NCBI GenBank assembly: GCA_041918175.1
Contig: JAYRWE010000115.1
Span: 23,172-87,171 of the forward strand
DNA length: 64,000 nucleotides
Direction of reading: 5' to 3'
From: JABWAN01 sp041918175
GTDB taxonomy: Bacteria; Zhuqueibacterota; Zhuqueibacteria; Zhuqueibacterales; Zhuqueibacteraceae
Made by a program: the position numbers and the translations under genes. Of this stretch, positions 49,535 to 56,878 are shown in pieces (positions within the stretch are counted from its first letter, which is position 1; every line of letters begins with the position of its first letter). Below the pieces are notes generated by a model. That model made no database searches and was not told the origin of the DNA. It saw only the letters and a program-made list of their open reading frames with translations.

Positions 49535-51010
49535 TTACTTTTTCTCCGCTGACTCACTCGGCGCGCTCGCGGGCCGCACGCGAATATCATCGATGCCGTG
49601 CGGTTCGCTTTGCGTCACCGTGATACCGAAATTCAACCAGCGTTGATCGTTCTTCGCCTGCACGCGCGTTTCGATTTCATATTCGCTCGAACGAGTCACG
49701 CTGTGCAGCTTCAGCCCGCTGCTTTGGCGATAGAAATCCAAATCCATCTGCGCGTTGTTGGGATTGCCGCCGTACTCTTCATGGAAGCGGCGCAGCGCGG
49801 CCAGCTCGCCCGTGTTCAAGGCCGCGAGAAATTTACTCAGAGTTTTTGCGGCAGGCGTATTCGGCAGTTGCACGCCCGTAATGTCGGCCGCGGCGGAAGT
49901 CGTTTGCGCCGGAGCTTGCTGCTCTTCCAATTCGCGCTGCAATGAAGCGATCGTGCTCTGCAATGGCTCGCGGCGTTGCAGGTCCGTTGTGTTCGGCAAA
50001 ATACTTTTGAGCGCGGCAATGTGCGCGACGAGCAGTGCGTGCGGCGCAGGCACGGCAACGTCAGGCTGCACGCCCGTGCCTTCCCAATTGGTTTTGGTGA
50101 TGGGATTGATCGCGCGCGCGAACGGAACGCCGAGGGAGAAATGATCATGAATGCGATGCGGCCTCGTGGGATGCGCGCCGCCGCCGGTGATTTCGCCGAC
50201 GATGGTCGCGCGTTTTAGATTTTTGAGATTGTAGGTGAACTCTTCGCCTGCGGAGAAAGTGTAGCGACTCGTGAGTACATAAACTTCTTTGTTGAGATAA
50301 CGCGCGCCGCTCACGTGGGCGTGTGTCCAAAATTCGCGCGTGCGATTATCGAAGCGCGAATAAAGATCGTTGAGATGCGTGGGCTGCTCGAAGAGATAAC
50401 TCGAAATGAGCGCGACCATCTCGGGTTGGCCGCCGCCATTTTGCCGCAGATCGAAAATCAGCGCATCCGTGTTGGCGAGAAAATTCATCGCCGCGGCCAC
50501 GGTTGCGCTGCCGGCTTCGGCGCTCATGAAGCCGCGCAAATCAATGTAGCCGACATTGCCGCGCAAACGCTCGATCTTTTCGAAACCGAAATTGACTTGG
50601 CGTTGAAAACTCTGGCGGCGCTCGCGCTCTTGCGGCGATTCGTTTTCAGGCGTAAACGCCGGCAGTTTCTCGAAAGAATAGCTCACGCGCAGGTGTTTGT
50701 CGCGACTCACTTCTTGCAAGTGTTGCGTGAGCGTGTTCGCAAACGTGCGCGCGCTCGTGATCGCGTCGTACTCTTTGCGTTGCATGCGGCCGCGCAGGGC
50801 TTGCTCCATTTGCTGCGCCGTTTCGAGAAAAATATAGTTCTCGTTAAGCGCCCGCATCGCGCTTTCGAGCACGGCGGTGCGCGTCTTCGCGTCGATGGTC
50901 AGGTCTTGCTGCGCGCCGAGGTCTTGGGCTAAAATGTTGTTGGTTAATAAAAGAAGCGCGCAGTATGCGGCGAGTGCAAAGCGTTTGAGTTGGGAAGTTA
51001 CAAGGTTCAT
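49535..51010 (-). CDS. S41-family peptidase (IRBP/tail-specific-protease-like), secreted
   Basis: 491 aa from ATG at 51010, giving signal peptide MNLVTSQLKRFALAAYCALL cut near ILAQD; the frame stays open upstream but through a repeat-rich region with no homology. N-terminal helical domain (about 30-125), then the S41 core: GNVGYIDLRGFMSAEAGSAT, DALIFDLRQNGGGQPEM, VYVLTSRYTFSAGEEFTYNL with the nucleophile Ser, and VGEITGGGAHPTRPHRIHDH. The C-terminal 100 residues form a DUF3887-like stalk (LSKFLAALNTGELAALRRFH). It lacks a PDZ domain. Its gene lies between the ATPase and permeases, so it may process or sense the cargo of that exporter. Peptidase call strong, role inferred. Confidence 0.88.
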   Translation of the reverse strand: MNLVTSQLKRFALAAYCALLLLTNNILAQDLGAQQDLTIDAKTRTAVLESAMRALNENYIFLETAQQMEQALRGRMQRKEYDAITSARTFANTLTQHLQEVSRDKHLRVSYSFEKLPAFTPENESPQERERRQSFQRQVNFGFEKIERLRGNVGYIDLRGFMSAEAGSATVAAAMNFLANTDALIFDLRQNGGGQPEMVALISSYLFEQPTHLNDLYSRFDNRTREFWTHAHVSGARYLNKEVYVLTSRYTFSAGEEFTYNLKNLKRATIVGEITGGGAHPTRPHRIHDHFSLGVPFARAINPITKTNWEGTGVQPDVAVPAPHALLVAHIAALKSILPNTTDLQRREPLQSTIASLQRELEEQQAPAQTTSAAADITGVQLPNTPAAKTLSKFLAALNTGELAALRRFHEEYGGNPNNAQMDLDFYRQSSGLKLHSVTRSSEYEIETRVQAKNDQRWLNFGITVTQSEPHGIDDIRVRPASAPSESAEKK

Positions 51011-51383
51011 TATTGATGCTCTAACGATGGAAGTTTGTAGTAGCTCTTTATGAAATTTGATGATGCTCAACCACGGCTTGACCGTGGTTTGCATTTGATT
51101 GCGATTGCAAGGCATGCCACGGCCAAGCCGTGGCGGAGCATGAGCGAATGCGATTGGCAAAAATTTATTTGAAGCCGGTTGTTCTGTGAAGTCTGCGCCT
51201 GAAGGCGCTACTACGAGCGATAGTTTTTGAAACACACTTCGTTTGAAAATATCAGCTAGGCGGCGGGATGCAGTCGCTTTGAAGTCACCTAGCTTGCAAA
51301 GGCCACCTAGAGAAACAAGCGGAGATGAAAAGCAATCACGCGCAGCGACAAGCCATAAAAAGCGGTTGATTCTAAGCGCCAAT

Positions 51384-51415
51384 CCAGTGCTCAAAAAGAT
51401 TCCTGCTGAATGACA
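51384..51415. repeat. Family A half element (relic)
   Basis: CCAGTGCTCAAAAAGATTCC followed by TGCTGAATGACA, only the right half of family A. The 446-bp gap 51011-51456 also carries ACCACGGCTTGACCGTGGTT (about 51070) and GCCACGGCCAAGCCGTGGCG (about 51115), inverted to each other and echoed at 55780. No gene seen. Confidence 0.8.
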
Positions 51416-51456
51416 GCACGGTTTCTTCTCACGCTCAACGATCCACAATCAACGAT

Positions 51457-52212
51457 CTACGCGGCTTCTACATGCCCGGCCATATAGTGCATGTACAGCT
51501 CTTCGAGACTTTCGCCGGCGAGTTCTGCGTGCGTACGTTGCATGACGAGTTGGCCTTGCTTCATGATGCCGACGGTGTCGGCGACTTCCTTCGCGCGGAA
51601 GATGTCGTGCGTGGACATGAGAATGGCTTTGCCTTCTTCGCGCAGCGAGTGCAGCAATTGCATGAACTCGAAGCCGGCTTTGGGATCGAGGCCGGAAGTG
51701 GGTTCGTCGAGCAGAATCGCGGGCGCGTCTTTGAGTATGGCGATGGCGATGCCGCACTTTTGGCGCATGCCTTTGGAGAAGCCTTTGAGCCGCTTGTTGT
51801 GCGCCTCTTCTTGCAAGCCCACGCGCAGGAGCACGCGACGATAATCGTCTTTGGTGTATTCGGTTTTGCCGCCGAGGCGCGCGAAGTAATCGACGTTTTG
51901 CAGTGCGGTGAATTGCGGATAGAGCATGACGTTTTCCGAGACGAACGCGACGCGCGCTTTGGCTTCGAGCGGATCGCGATGGGTCACGAAACCGGCAATG
52001 CTCGCTTCGCCTTCGGTCGGCTCGATGAAGTTGAGGAAGAGATTGATGGTCGTGGTTTTGCCCGCGCCGTTCGCGCCGAGCATGGCATAAACTTGTCCCG
52101 CGGGCACGGCGAACGAAACGTGATCCAAACCGAGCACGCCGTCTTCATAGCGTTTGGTGAGCGCGCGCGCTTCGAGCATGACGCTGCCATTGGTGGAAGC
52201 TGATTGGTACAT
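51457..52212 (-). CDS. ABC-2 exporter ATP-binding protein
   Basis: 251 aa. Walker A GANGAGKTTT, Q-loop VAFVSENVMLYPQFTALQN, signature FSKGMRQKCGIAIAIL (variant of LSGGQ), Walker B AILLDEPTSGLDPKAG and H-loop LMSTHDIFRAKEVAD. CcmA/NatA-like single-domain ATPase of ABC-2 exporters. AAGGA lies 5 bp before the ATG at 52212. First gene of the block ATPase - S41 peptidase - permease B - permease A; a likely four-gene transport operon. Substrate not evident. Confidence 0.93.
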   Translation of the reverse strand: MYQSASTNGSVMLEARALTKRYEDGVLGLDHVSFAVPAGQVYAMLGANGAGKTTTINLFLNFIEPTEGEASIAGFVTHRDPLEAKARVAFVSENVMLYPQFTALQNVDYFARLGGKTEYTKDDYRRVLLRVGLQEEAHNKRLKGFSKGMRQKCGIAIAILKDAPAILLDEPTSGLDPKAGFEFMQLLHSLREEGKAILMSTHDIFRAKEVADTVGIMKQGQLVMQRTHAELAGESLEELYMHYMAGHVEAA

Positions 52213-52239
52213 GGCGTTCCTTTATGTTGGTTGAAGGCT

Positions 52240-52283
52240 TGAAGATCGTAGATCGTAGATCGTGGATAGTAGATCGTGGTTCG
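52240..52283. repeat. Short tandem GATCGTAGATCGTA repeat
   Basis: GATCGTAGATCGTAGATCGT, GGATAGTAGATCGTGG and similar, directly upstream of the ABC ATPase gene. Related reversed units (GATCCACAATCAACGATC) lie at 51438-51455. Confidence 0.6.
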
Positions 52284-52376
52284 TAAGAGCAATCGACTAG
52301 CACCGATCTACGAAATTTGCCTTGCATTTTGGGGTTTAAATCACGAATTAGCCGTTGAACAAAACAGGAGTCGTAT

Positions 52377-52604
52377 ATGCTGCAAGTCAATCTGCAAGAA
52401 GCCGCCGGCAATCTTTCGGTGTTGATGCAAAAAGCCATTGCCGGTGAAGAGGTGACGATCACGGATGAGAACCGCGTGGTTAAATTGGTTCCGCTGCATC
52501 TACCAGTAGGCAAACGCAAACGGCAGATCGGGCTGGCCAAAGGCCGAATCGAAATGGCTCCGGATTTTGACGAGCCGCTGGAAGAGTTCAAAGAGTACAT
52601 GTAG
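52377..52604 (+). CDS. Phd/YefM-type antitoxin, apparently orphan
   Basis: 75 aa. Starts MLQVNLQEAAGNLSVLMQKA, continues GEEVTITDENRVVKLVPL, the Phd/YefM DNA-binding fold with the family pattern of VapB-like antitoxins paired with PIN toxins (IGLAKGRIEMAPDFDEPLEE is a typical C-terminal toxin-wrapping tail). AGGAG is 7 bp before the ATG. It lies on the plus strand between two minus-strand blocks. No full toxin gene follows; see the remnant at 52604. Probably binds and represses its own promoter. Confident on family. Confidence 0.88.
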   Translation: MLQVNLQEAAGNLSVLMQKAIAGEEVTITDENRVVKLVPLHLPVGKRKRQIGLAKGRIEMAPDFDEPLEEFKEYM

Positions 52605-52645
52605 TGAGGTATTTTCTCAACAGGTATTTCTCATTGATTTCATAA
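52604..52645 (+). pseudogene. Possible remnant of a PIN-domain toxin start
   Basis: A GTG at 52604 overlaps the antitoxin stop by one base. It reads VRYFLNRYFSLIS before a stop at 52643, resembling MRYLLDTHVFLW, the usual N-terminus of a PIN toxin. Only 13 codons, so it is suggestive only. Confidence 0.35.
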
Positions 52646-52684
52646 CCCACCAATCCATCAATCCAAAACTCCATCACTCCAAGC
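52643..52684. repeat. Family E one-sided copy
   Basis: AACCCACCAATCCATCAATC and AAAACTCCATCACTCCAAG, matching the second half of 2348-2479. It may have inserted in, and ended, the toxin remnant just upstream. Confidence 0.7.
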
Positions 52685-52687
52685 CAT

Positions 52688-54178
52688 CTATCTCCGCGAC
52701 AACTTCACGCCGAACACCACAATTCCCACCACCAAGCCGAGCACGAGCAGCGTAATCAGCGAGACACCTAACAAGTTTGTTTCCGATTGAATTTCCACCG
52801 TGAACGTTTTGTCTTCAGCAATCACGGGTTGATTGTCGGAGAGCGCCGTGGTGCGCACGCGAATCTCATAGCGGCCCGCGGAAACGTTTTGCGGCGGTTG
52901 GAGGTTGAGCGCAACGCGTTTTTCTTCGGCAATATTCAAAGTCGAAATCACCAGCGGCTCGACGCTCTTCTCCCAGTTCATGGGCGGATCGACTTGCACC
53001 AACACATTGTCAAGGCGGCGCGTGCCCTCATTCACTACATCCATGTTGAATGAAATCGCCTCCTCCGCTTTGCTCGTGTGAAAGAGTTGCGGCGCGCGCA
53101 CGAGCAGCTTGCCTTTGCCGCGCGGCACCAATTCCAAACGAATGAAACCGGCGTTGAGCCGCTCGATCTCTTCTTGCGTCCACACTTTGCCATTGCCGCT
53201 TTCGAGATGGAGCGCTTGCTCCTGCGGCAACACGAGCACATAAAACGGAATCGACTTATCCATCGCGACTTCATCCGAAGGGCGATCGGGCAAAAATATT
53301 TGCAGCGCGGCGCGGCGCGTGTTCGAGCTTTCCGTGAATTTGAATTGGCTGAGGCGCGCTTGACTCGCGGGATCGGTGAAGTAGCGCGTGATCTGTTGCG
53401 GCAGATTGACGACTTCGAGTTTGAAGGTGTTATTCACGCCGCTGAACAATTCCAAACTTATCGTGAACGTTGCCGAGCCGCCGAGTTCTGCCTCTTGCGA
53501 GAATTGCTCGGATTGCAACAGCACTTTGTTGACGCTGCTATCTTTTTGCAAAAAGATTTTCGGCGTGCGTTGCGTGCCGCTGCCGTACGTGATGCTCACG
53601 GTCACGGCATCCAAATCTTGCAGCAGTTCGAACTCGACTTCGACGGGCTTGCCAAATTCCAGTTCTTCGATCTTGCGCTCGTAGGGATTGCTGATGATCG
53701 TGTTTTGATCATTCAGCAAAGAAACGTAAACGTCGTTGATCATATCCGGCTGCAGCGAGCGGAACAACTCGTCGTCGAGATTGACGAGCTTGCGAAACTC
53801 CGCGGACCCGCCGGACGTGTTGGCGAGTTGCACGCGCACGCGCTTGCGCCCGTCTTTGGTTTGATATTTTACTGCGCGATTGACCGAGACATATTGCTTC
53901 TCAAAGAGCACGGCGAGCAGCGATTGCTGATAATTCACTTCGGCATCAGCAAAGCGATTGCGCATGCCGCTTAATTCCACTTGCGAGATCAAGCCTTTTT
54001 CGAACAAACTCTTTTGCCGTTCATATTCCGAGCGCGCGACTTCATACGCTTCCTTCGCGCGCTTGAGCCCGAGCAAACGATATTGATCATCGCGCTGATT
54101 GTAATTCACCTGCGCGGAGGAAGTTACGGAGAGCACGAAGAGAATGCAGCACACAACTAGACCACGTACCCGAATCAT
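52688..54178 (-). CDS. NEW3-like domain protein with coiled coil and C-terminal anchor
   Basis: 496 aa from ATG at 54178; the frame stays open another 36 codons upstream, but those codons lie in the family G repeat. Signal peptide IRVRGLVVCCILFVLSVTSS cut near SAQVN. A coiled coil (about 25-75: KRAKEAYEVARSEYERQKSL, like adaptor or TolC hairpins) precedes several Ig-like beta domains, the last with the NEW3/NPCBM-associated pattern (FNMDVVNEGTRRLDNVLVQV, WEKSVEPLVISTLNIAEEKR, AGRYEIRVRTTA). It ends with one membrane span, LLGVSLITLLVLGLVVGIVV, and a basic tail KLSRR. This layout is common for proteins accompanying ABC-2 exporters; the minus-strand ATPase gene is about 480 bp downstream. Function otherwise unknown. 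Confidence 0.78.
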   Translation of the reverse strand: MIRVRGLVVCCILFVLSVTSSAQVNYNQRDDQYRLLGLKRAKEAYEVARSEYERQKSLFEKGLISQVELSGMRNRFADAEVNYQQSLLAVLFEKQYVSVNRAVKYQTKDGRKRVRVQLANTSGGSAEFRKLVNLDDELFRSLQPDMINDVYVSLLNDQNTIISNPYERKIEELEFGKPVEVEFELLQDLDAVTVSITYGSGTQRTPKIFLQKDSSVNKVLLQSEQFSQEAELGGSATFTISLELFSGVNNTFKLEVVNLPQQITRYFTDPASQARLSQFKFTESSNTRRAALQIFLPDRPSDEVAMDKSIPFYVLVLPQEQALHLESGNGKVWTQEEIERLNAGFIRLELVPRGKGKLLVRAPQLFHTSKAEEAISFNMDVVNEGTRRLDNVLVQVDPPMNWEKSVEPLVISTLNIAEEKRVALNLQPPQNVSAGRYEIRVRTTALSDNQPVIAEDKTFTVEIQSETNLLGVSLITLLVLGLVVGIVVFGVKLSRR

Positions 54179-54263
54179 TCCCCCCTTGAGGGGGGTATTC
54201 TTGGTGACGACCGCAGTGATCGATTTTGTCAACACCCCCCTGGCCCCCCTCAAGGGGGGAATG
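54179..54263. repeat. Family G palindromic element, copy 2, abutting a start codon
   Basis: TTCCCCCCTTGAGGGGGGTA and CCCCTCAAGGGGGGAATG, as at 12880. On the minus strand its arm reads AAGGGGGGA directly before the ATG of the NEW3-like gene, so the repeat itself supplies a ribosome-site-like G-run. Confidence 0.85.
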
Positions 54264-54290
54264 TGTGAGAAAATTTTTATCATCATTCAC

Positions 54291-55742
54291 TCAATTCTTC
54301 ACGTTTCGTGCCCACGACACAAGCTTGCGCGCGACATTGCCGGCGCTAGGCGGATCATAGTTTGACAACACGACAATCGTATAGCCGCTTTCGAAATCAA
54401 TTTCCAAAAACGCATTCATGCCCGGCGCGCCGCCCGCGATGCCATAGCCGCCTTCGCGACGCGCATTGCCCGCTTGCAAGGGCTGCGGCGTTTCCATTCC
54501 GTTCAATAGCCAATCAGTGTATTTGCTATCGAGCAGTTTGTTGTTGAGCAGAGCAAGGCTGAAATTATACATATCGCCAAGCGTCGCATAGCCGCCGCCG
54601 GCAGAGCTGCCGCGTGCAGGTTTCGTGTAAATGTTTTTTGAGCGCTCACCGTTGGGAAGTTGTCGCGCATTGCGTGTGTAGCCTGTGGCCAAATTGGGAA
54701 CGACTTCATCCATCTCGTATGCCGCCGCAGTCGTCATGCCCGCGGGTTGATAGATGTGGTCGCGCACATAGTCAAAATAATTTTGGCCGCTCACTTTTTC
54801 GATGAGCAAGCCGAGCACAATATAGCCGCCGTTCGAATAGCGCTCCTGCGAACCAGGCGCGAATGCGAGCGGCTCACTCGCAAAGAGAGCGAGATAATCC
54901 TGCAGCGTGCGCACTTTGTCTTTCGGCGTGTTTTCGTATTTTTCATTGAAGAAATCGCCGATACCGGAGCGATGCGTGAGCAAATGATGAATCGTCACTT
55001 TGCTCGCGGCTTCGCGATTGGGATAGTCGGGCAGATGTTTTCCCAGTAGATCATTCGGCGCGAGCTTGCCTTGTTGCATGAGCTGGCAAATCGCAATCTG
55101 CGTGAAAGTCTTGTTGATGGAACCGAGACTGAACTTCGTGTCGAGGCGATTGCGATACTCATACTCTTTGCTCGCAAAGCCATGGGCTTCTTGCAAAAGA
55201 ATTTTGCCGTTGCGCGCCAGCAGCACCGCGCCGGAAAATTCGTCGTCACGCGTTTGCTCAACGAGATGATTTTTAATCTGTGCGAGCAACTCCGCTTCGG
55301 TCGTGGGCGCGCTTGTTTCTGGCTTCTCCTGCAACGCTTCCGCAGGCATAAGCTCCAAACGAATACCGGCGAGTTTGTGCGGCGGCTGCGGCTCAAACTC
55401 GAAACGAAACTCGGCAGCTTCGCCGGTTTTACCGCGCGCTTGCAGAGCAATCGCGAGCGCGCTGACCTCAAGCACGCGATGCAACTGCAGCGCGCGCAAG
55501 TCACCATACACGCGCTCGTACATTTGCCGGCGCTCCGTTTCCGCGCGGCGCTGCAATATCGCCGGGGCAAAGTGCTCCGTTTGAAATGCGAGCATGTTCT
55601 CGGCTTTGCCTGTGTTGAACGCGGCAAGATAGGCCGCGACGATTTTGCCCTGCGGCGTGTCGGGCAGCTTATTCTCTTTTGCGGCAGAAAAGGAAAATGT
55701 GAAAAGAATACCGCATAGAACTTGTGCAAGTGATTTTTTCAT
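54291..55742 (-). CDS. Serine hydrolase, beta-lactamase class C / esterase family, secreted
   Basis: 483 aa. Signal peptide MKKSLAQVLCGILFTFSFSA. An N-terminal region (about 30-140) resembles the stalk domains of secreted hydrolases (IVAAYLAAFNTGKAENMLAF), like the C-terminal stalk of the S41 protein. The catalytic domain has SxxK in FSLGSINKTFTQIAI, YxN in RYSNGGYIVLGLLIEKVSG, HHLLTHRSGIGDFF and a late GYGIAGGAPGMNAFLEID in place of the KTG box. Such enzymes are peptidases, esterases or amidases rather than true beta-lactamases. Located between the PDZ and NEW3-like genes on the same strand. Substrate unknown. Confidence 0.9.
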   Translation of the reverse strand: MKKSLAQVLCGILFTFSFSAAKENKLPDTPQGKIVAAYLAAFNTGKAENMLAFQTEHFAPAILQRRAETERRQMYERVYGDLRALQLHRVLEVSALAIALQARGKTGEAAEFRFEFEPQPPHKLAGIRLELMPAEALQEKPETSAPTTEAELLAQIKNHLVEQTRDDEFSGAVLLARNGKILLQEAHGFASKEYEYRNRLDTKFSLGSINKTFTQIAICQLMQQGKLAPNDLLGKHLPDYPNREAASKVTIHHLLTHRSGIGDFFNEKYENTPKDKVRTLQDYLALFASEPLAFAPGSQERYSNGGYIVLGLLIEKVSGQNYFDYVRDHIYQPAGMTTAAAYEMDEVVPNLATGYTRNARQLPNGERSKNIYTKPARGSSAGGGYATLGDMYNFSLALLNNKLLDSKYTDWLLNGMETPQPLQAGNARREGGYGIAGGAPGMNAFLEIDFESGYTIVVLSNYDPPSAGNVARKLVSWARNVKN

Positions 55743-55779
55743 GACAGCTTTTTCTCAATAAGGCTTTGAGGTTGCTCAG

Positions 55780-55803
55780 CCGCGGCTTGGCCGTGGTTTG
55801 CAT
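55780..55803. repeat. Short CCGCGGCTTGGCCGTGG palindromic repeat
   Basis: GCCGCGGCTTGGCCGTGGTT, matching the units at 51070 and 51115. It lies upstream of the serine hydrolase gene. Confidence 0.6.
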
Positions 55804-55854
55804 TTAAACATGGCGGCATCTAAAGCCTCGACTCCGCCGAGCGTGGTACATCTT

Positions 55855-56646
55855 TTATTGATTCGTTCTGATCATCATGCGCGCTTTTGATTCCGGCTTG
55901 TTGAACGAAGCCGTCATCGTTTTATCTTTACGAAGATATTGCAACTCGACCTTCGTGCCAACGGCGATTTTTTCAAAAGTAGTGTTAAAAGCGGAAACGC
56001 TCGCGACCGCGCCGCCATTCAACGTTTGCAGCACGTCGCCGGCTTGCAGATCGACACTCTCCAACTCTTTGATCGGGATCGGCAGTTTGTTGATGACCTT
56101 GACTTTGCCCTCTTCGCTGCCGAGAATCACGCCGAGTCCGGGAACGGGCGTAATGTCCGAAGCGTTGCTATTGCTCTTGAGCGACATCGAAAACGTTTTG
56201 CCGCCGTCCGTAGATTTCTCTTGCGTGATGTCTCCGCCCTCGCCGATCATCACGCGATGCGCGACTTGCTGCGGCAAATCTTTCGGATCGACCTTTGCGA
56301 ACGTGGCGATCATGCGCTCTTCTTTGCGGCGCAAACCGAGCTTGATCGTGTCGCCAATCGCGAGCGCGTTATAGTTTTGCTCAAATTCTTTGAGCGCTTT
56401 GATGCGCTTGCCGTTCAAAAAAAGAATGAGATCGCCTTCGGCGATGTCGAGGCTTTGATATGCTTTCGGCCGCATGTCTTTGGGCATCGCGACCATAACT
56501 TTCACTTGCTCGGCTTCTTGTCCGAGTATTGCTCCCAGCTCGCGAAATTCAAAAATTTCTCCGGCAGGCAGCATACGCATTTGTTGCGAGAATGCAGGTA
56601 CAGCGCAGAGTATGAGCAGGGCGAGAGCTTTGTTCATTGCACGCAT
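55855..56646 (-). CDS. Secreted protein with two PDZ-like domains
   Basis: 263 aa. Starts MRAMNKALALLILCAVPAFS (signal peptide, cut near SQQMR); AGGAG is 7 nt before the ATG. First PDZ-like unit about 28-115: GAILGQEAEQVKVMVAMPKD, LDIAEGDLILFLNGKRIKAL, GDTIKLGLRRKEERM. Second about 165-250: PGLGVILGSEEGKVKVINKL, VDLQAGDVLQTLNGGAVASV, GTKVELQYLRKDKTMTASF. No protease domain, so probably a scaffolding or substrate-binding partner, for example for the secreted hydrolases encoded downstream (54291, 49535). Ends in RMMIRTNQ. PDZ call by pattern. Confidence 0.85.
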   Translation of the reverse strand: MRAMNKALALLILCAVPAFSQQMRMLPAGEIFEFRELGAILGQEAEQVKVMVAMPKDMRPKAYQSLDIAEGDLILFLNGKRIKALKEFEQNYNALAIGDTIKLGLRRKEERMIATFAKVDPKDLPQQVAHRVMIGEGGDITQEKSTDGGKTFSMSLKSNSNASDITPVPGLGVILGSEEGKVKVINKLPIPIKELESVDLQAGDVLQTLNGGAVASVSAFNTTFEKIAVGTKVELQYLRKDKTMTASFNKPESKARMMIRTNQ

Positions 56647-56669
56647 GAGTGATCTCCTTACGTTCGAGC

Positions 56670-56733
56670 GAAGTCGAACTTGCGCGAAAGTTTCTTGATA
56701 CCAAAGAGAGCCGTTTGGCGCAAGTTCGACTTC
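56670..56733. repeat. Family F inverted repeat, copy 2
   Basis: GAAGTCGAACTTGCGC ... GCGCAAGTTCGACTTC, perfect 16-bp arms that differ from copy 1 by a compensated G/A-C/T pair, so pairing is conserved. Confidence 0.85.
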
Positions 56734-56878
56734 CCAGTTCTTGTGTGCTTGGTTTCGTGAGTTTCAAGACGGCGCAAGATAAGCAAAGGATTCAAAGCGG
56801 CCTAGCCAAATAGTGTTAGCGAGTGTTAAAGAGTGTTAAATGACGGGCTTTTTCGCGCGGACGTGCGTATATTTGAGC

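Noticed and set aside
54291..55742. True class C beta-lactamase
   Set aside because: SxxK and YxN are present, but no KTG box is seen and an extra N-terminal stalk is present, fitting the broader serine hydrolase/peptidase group.
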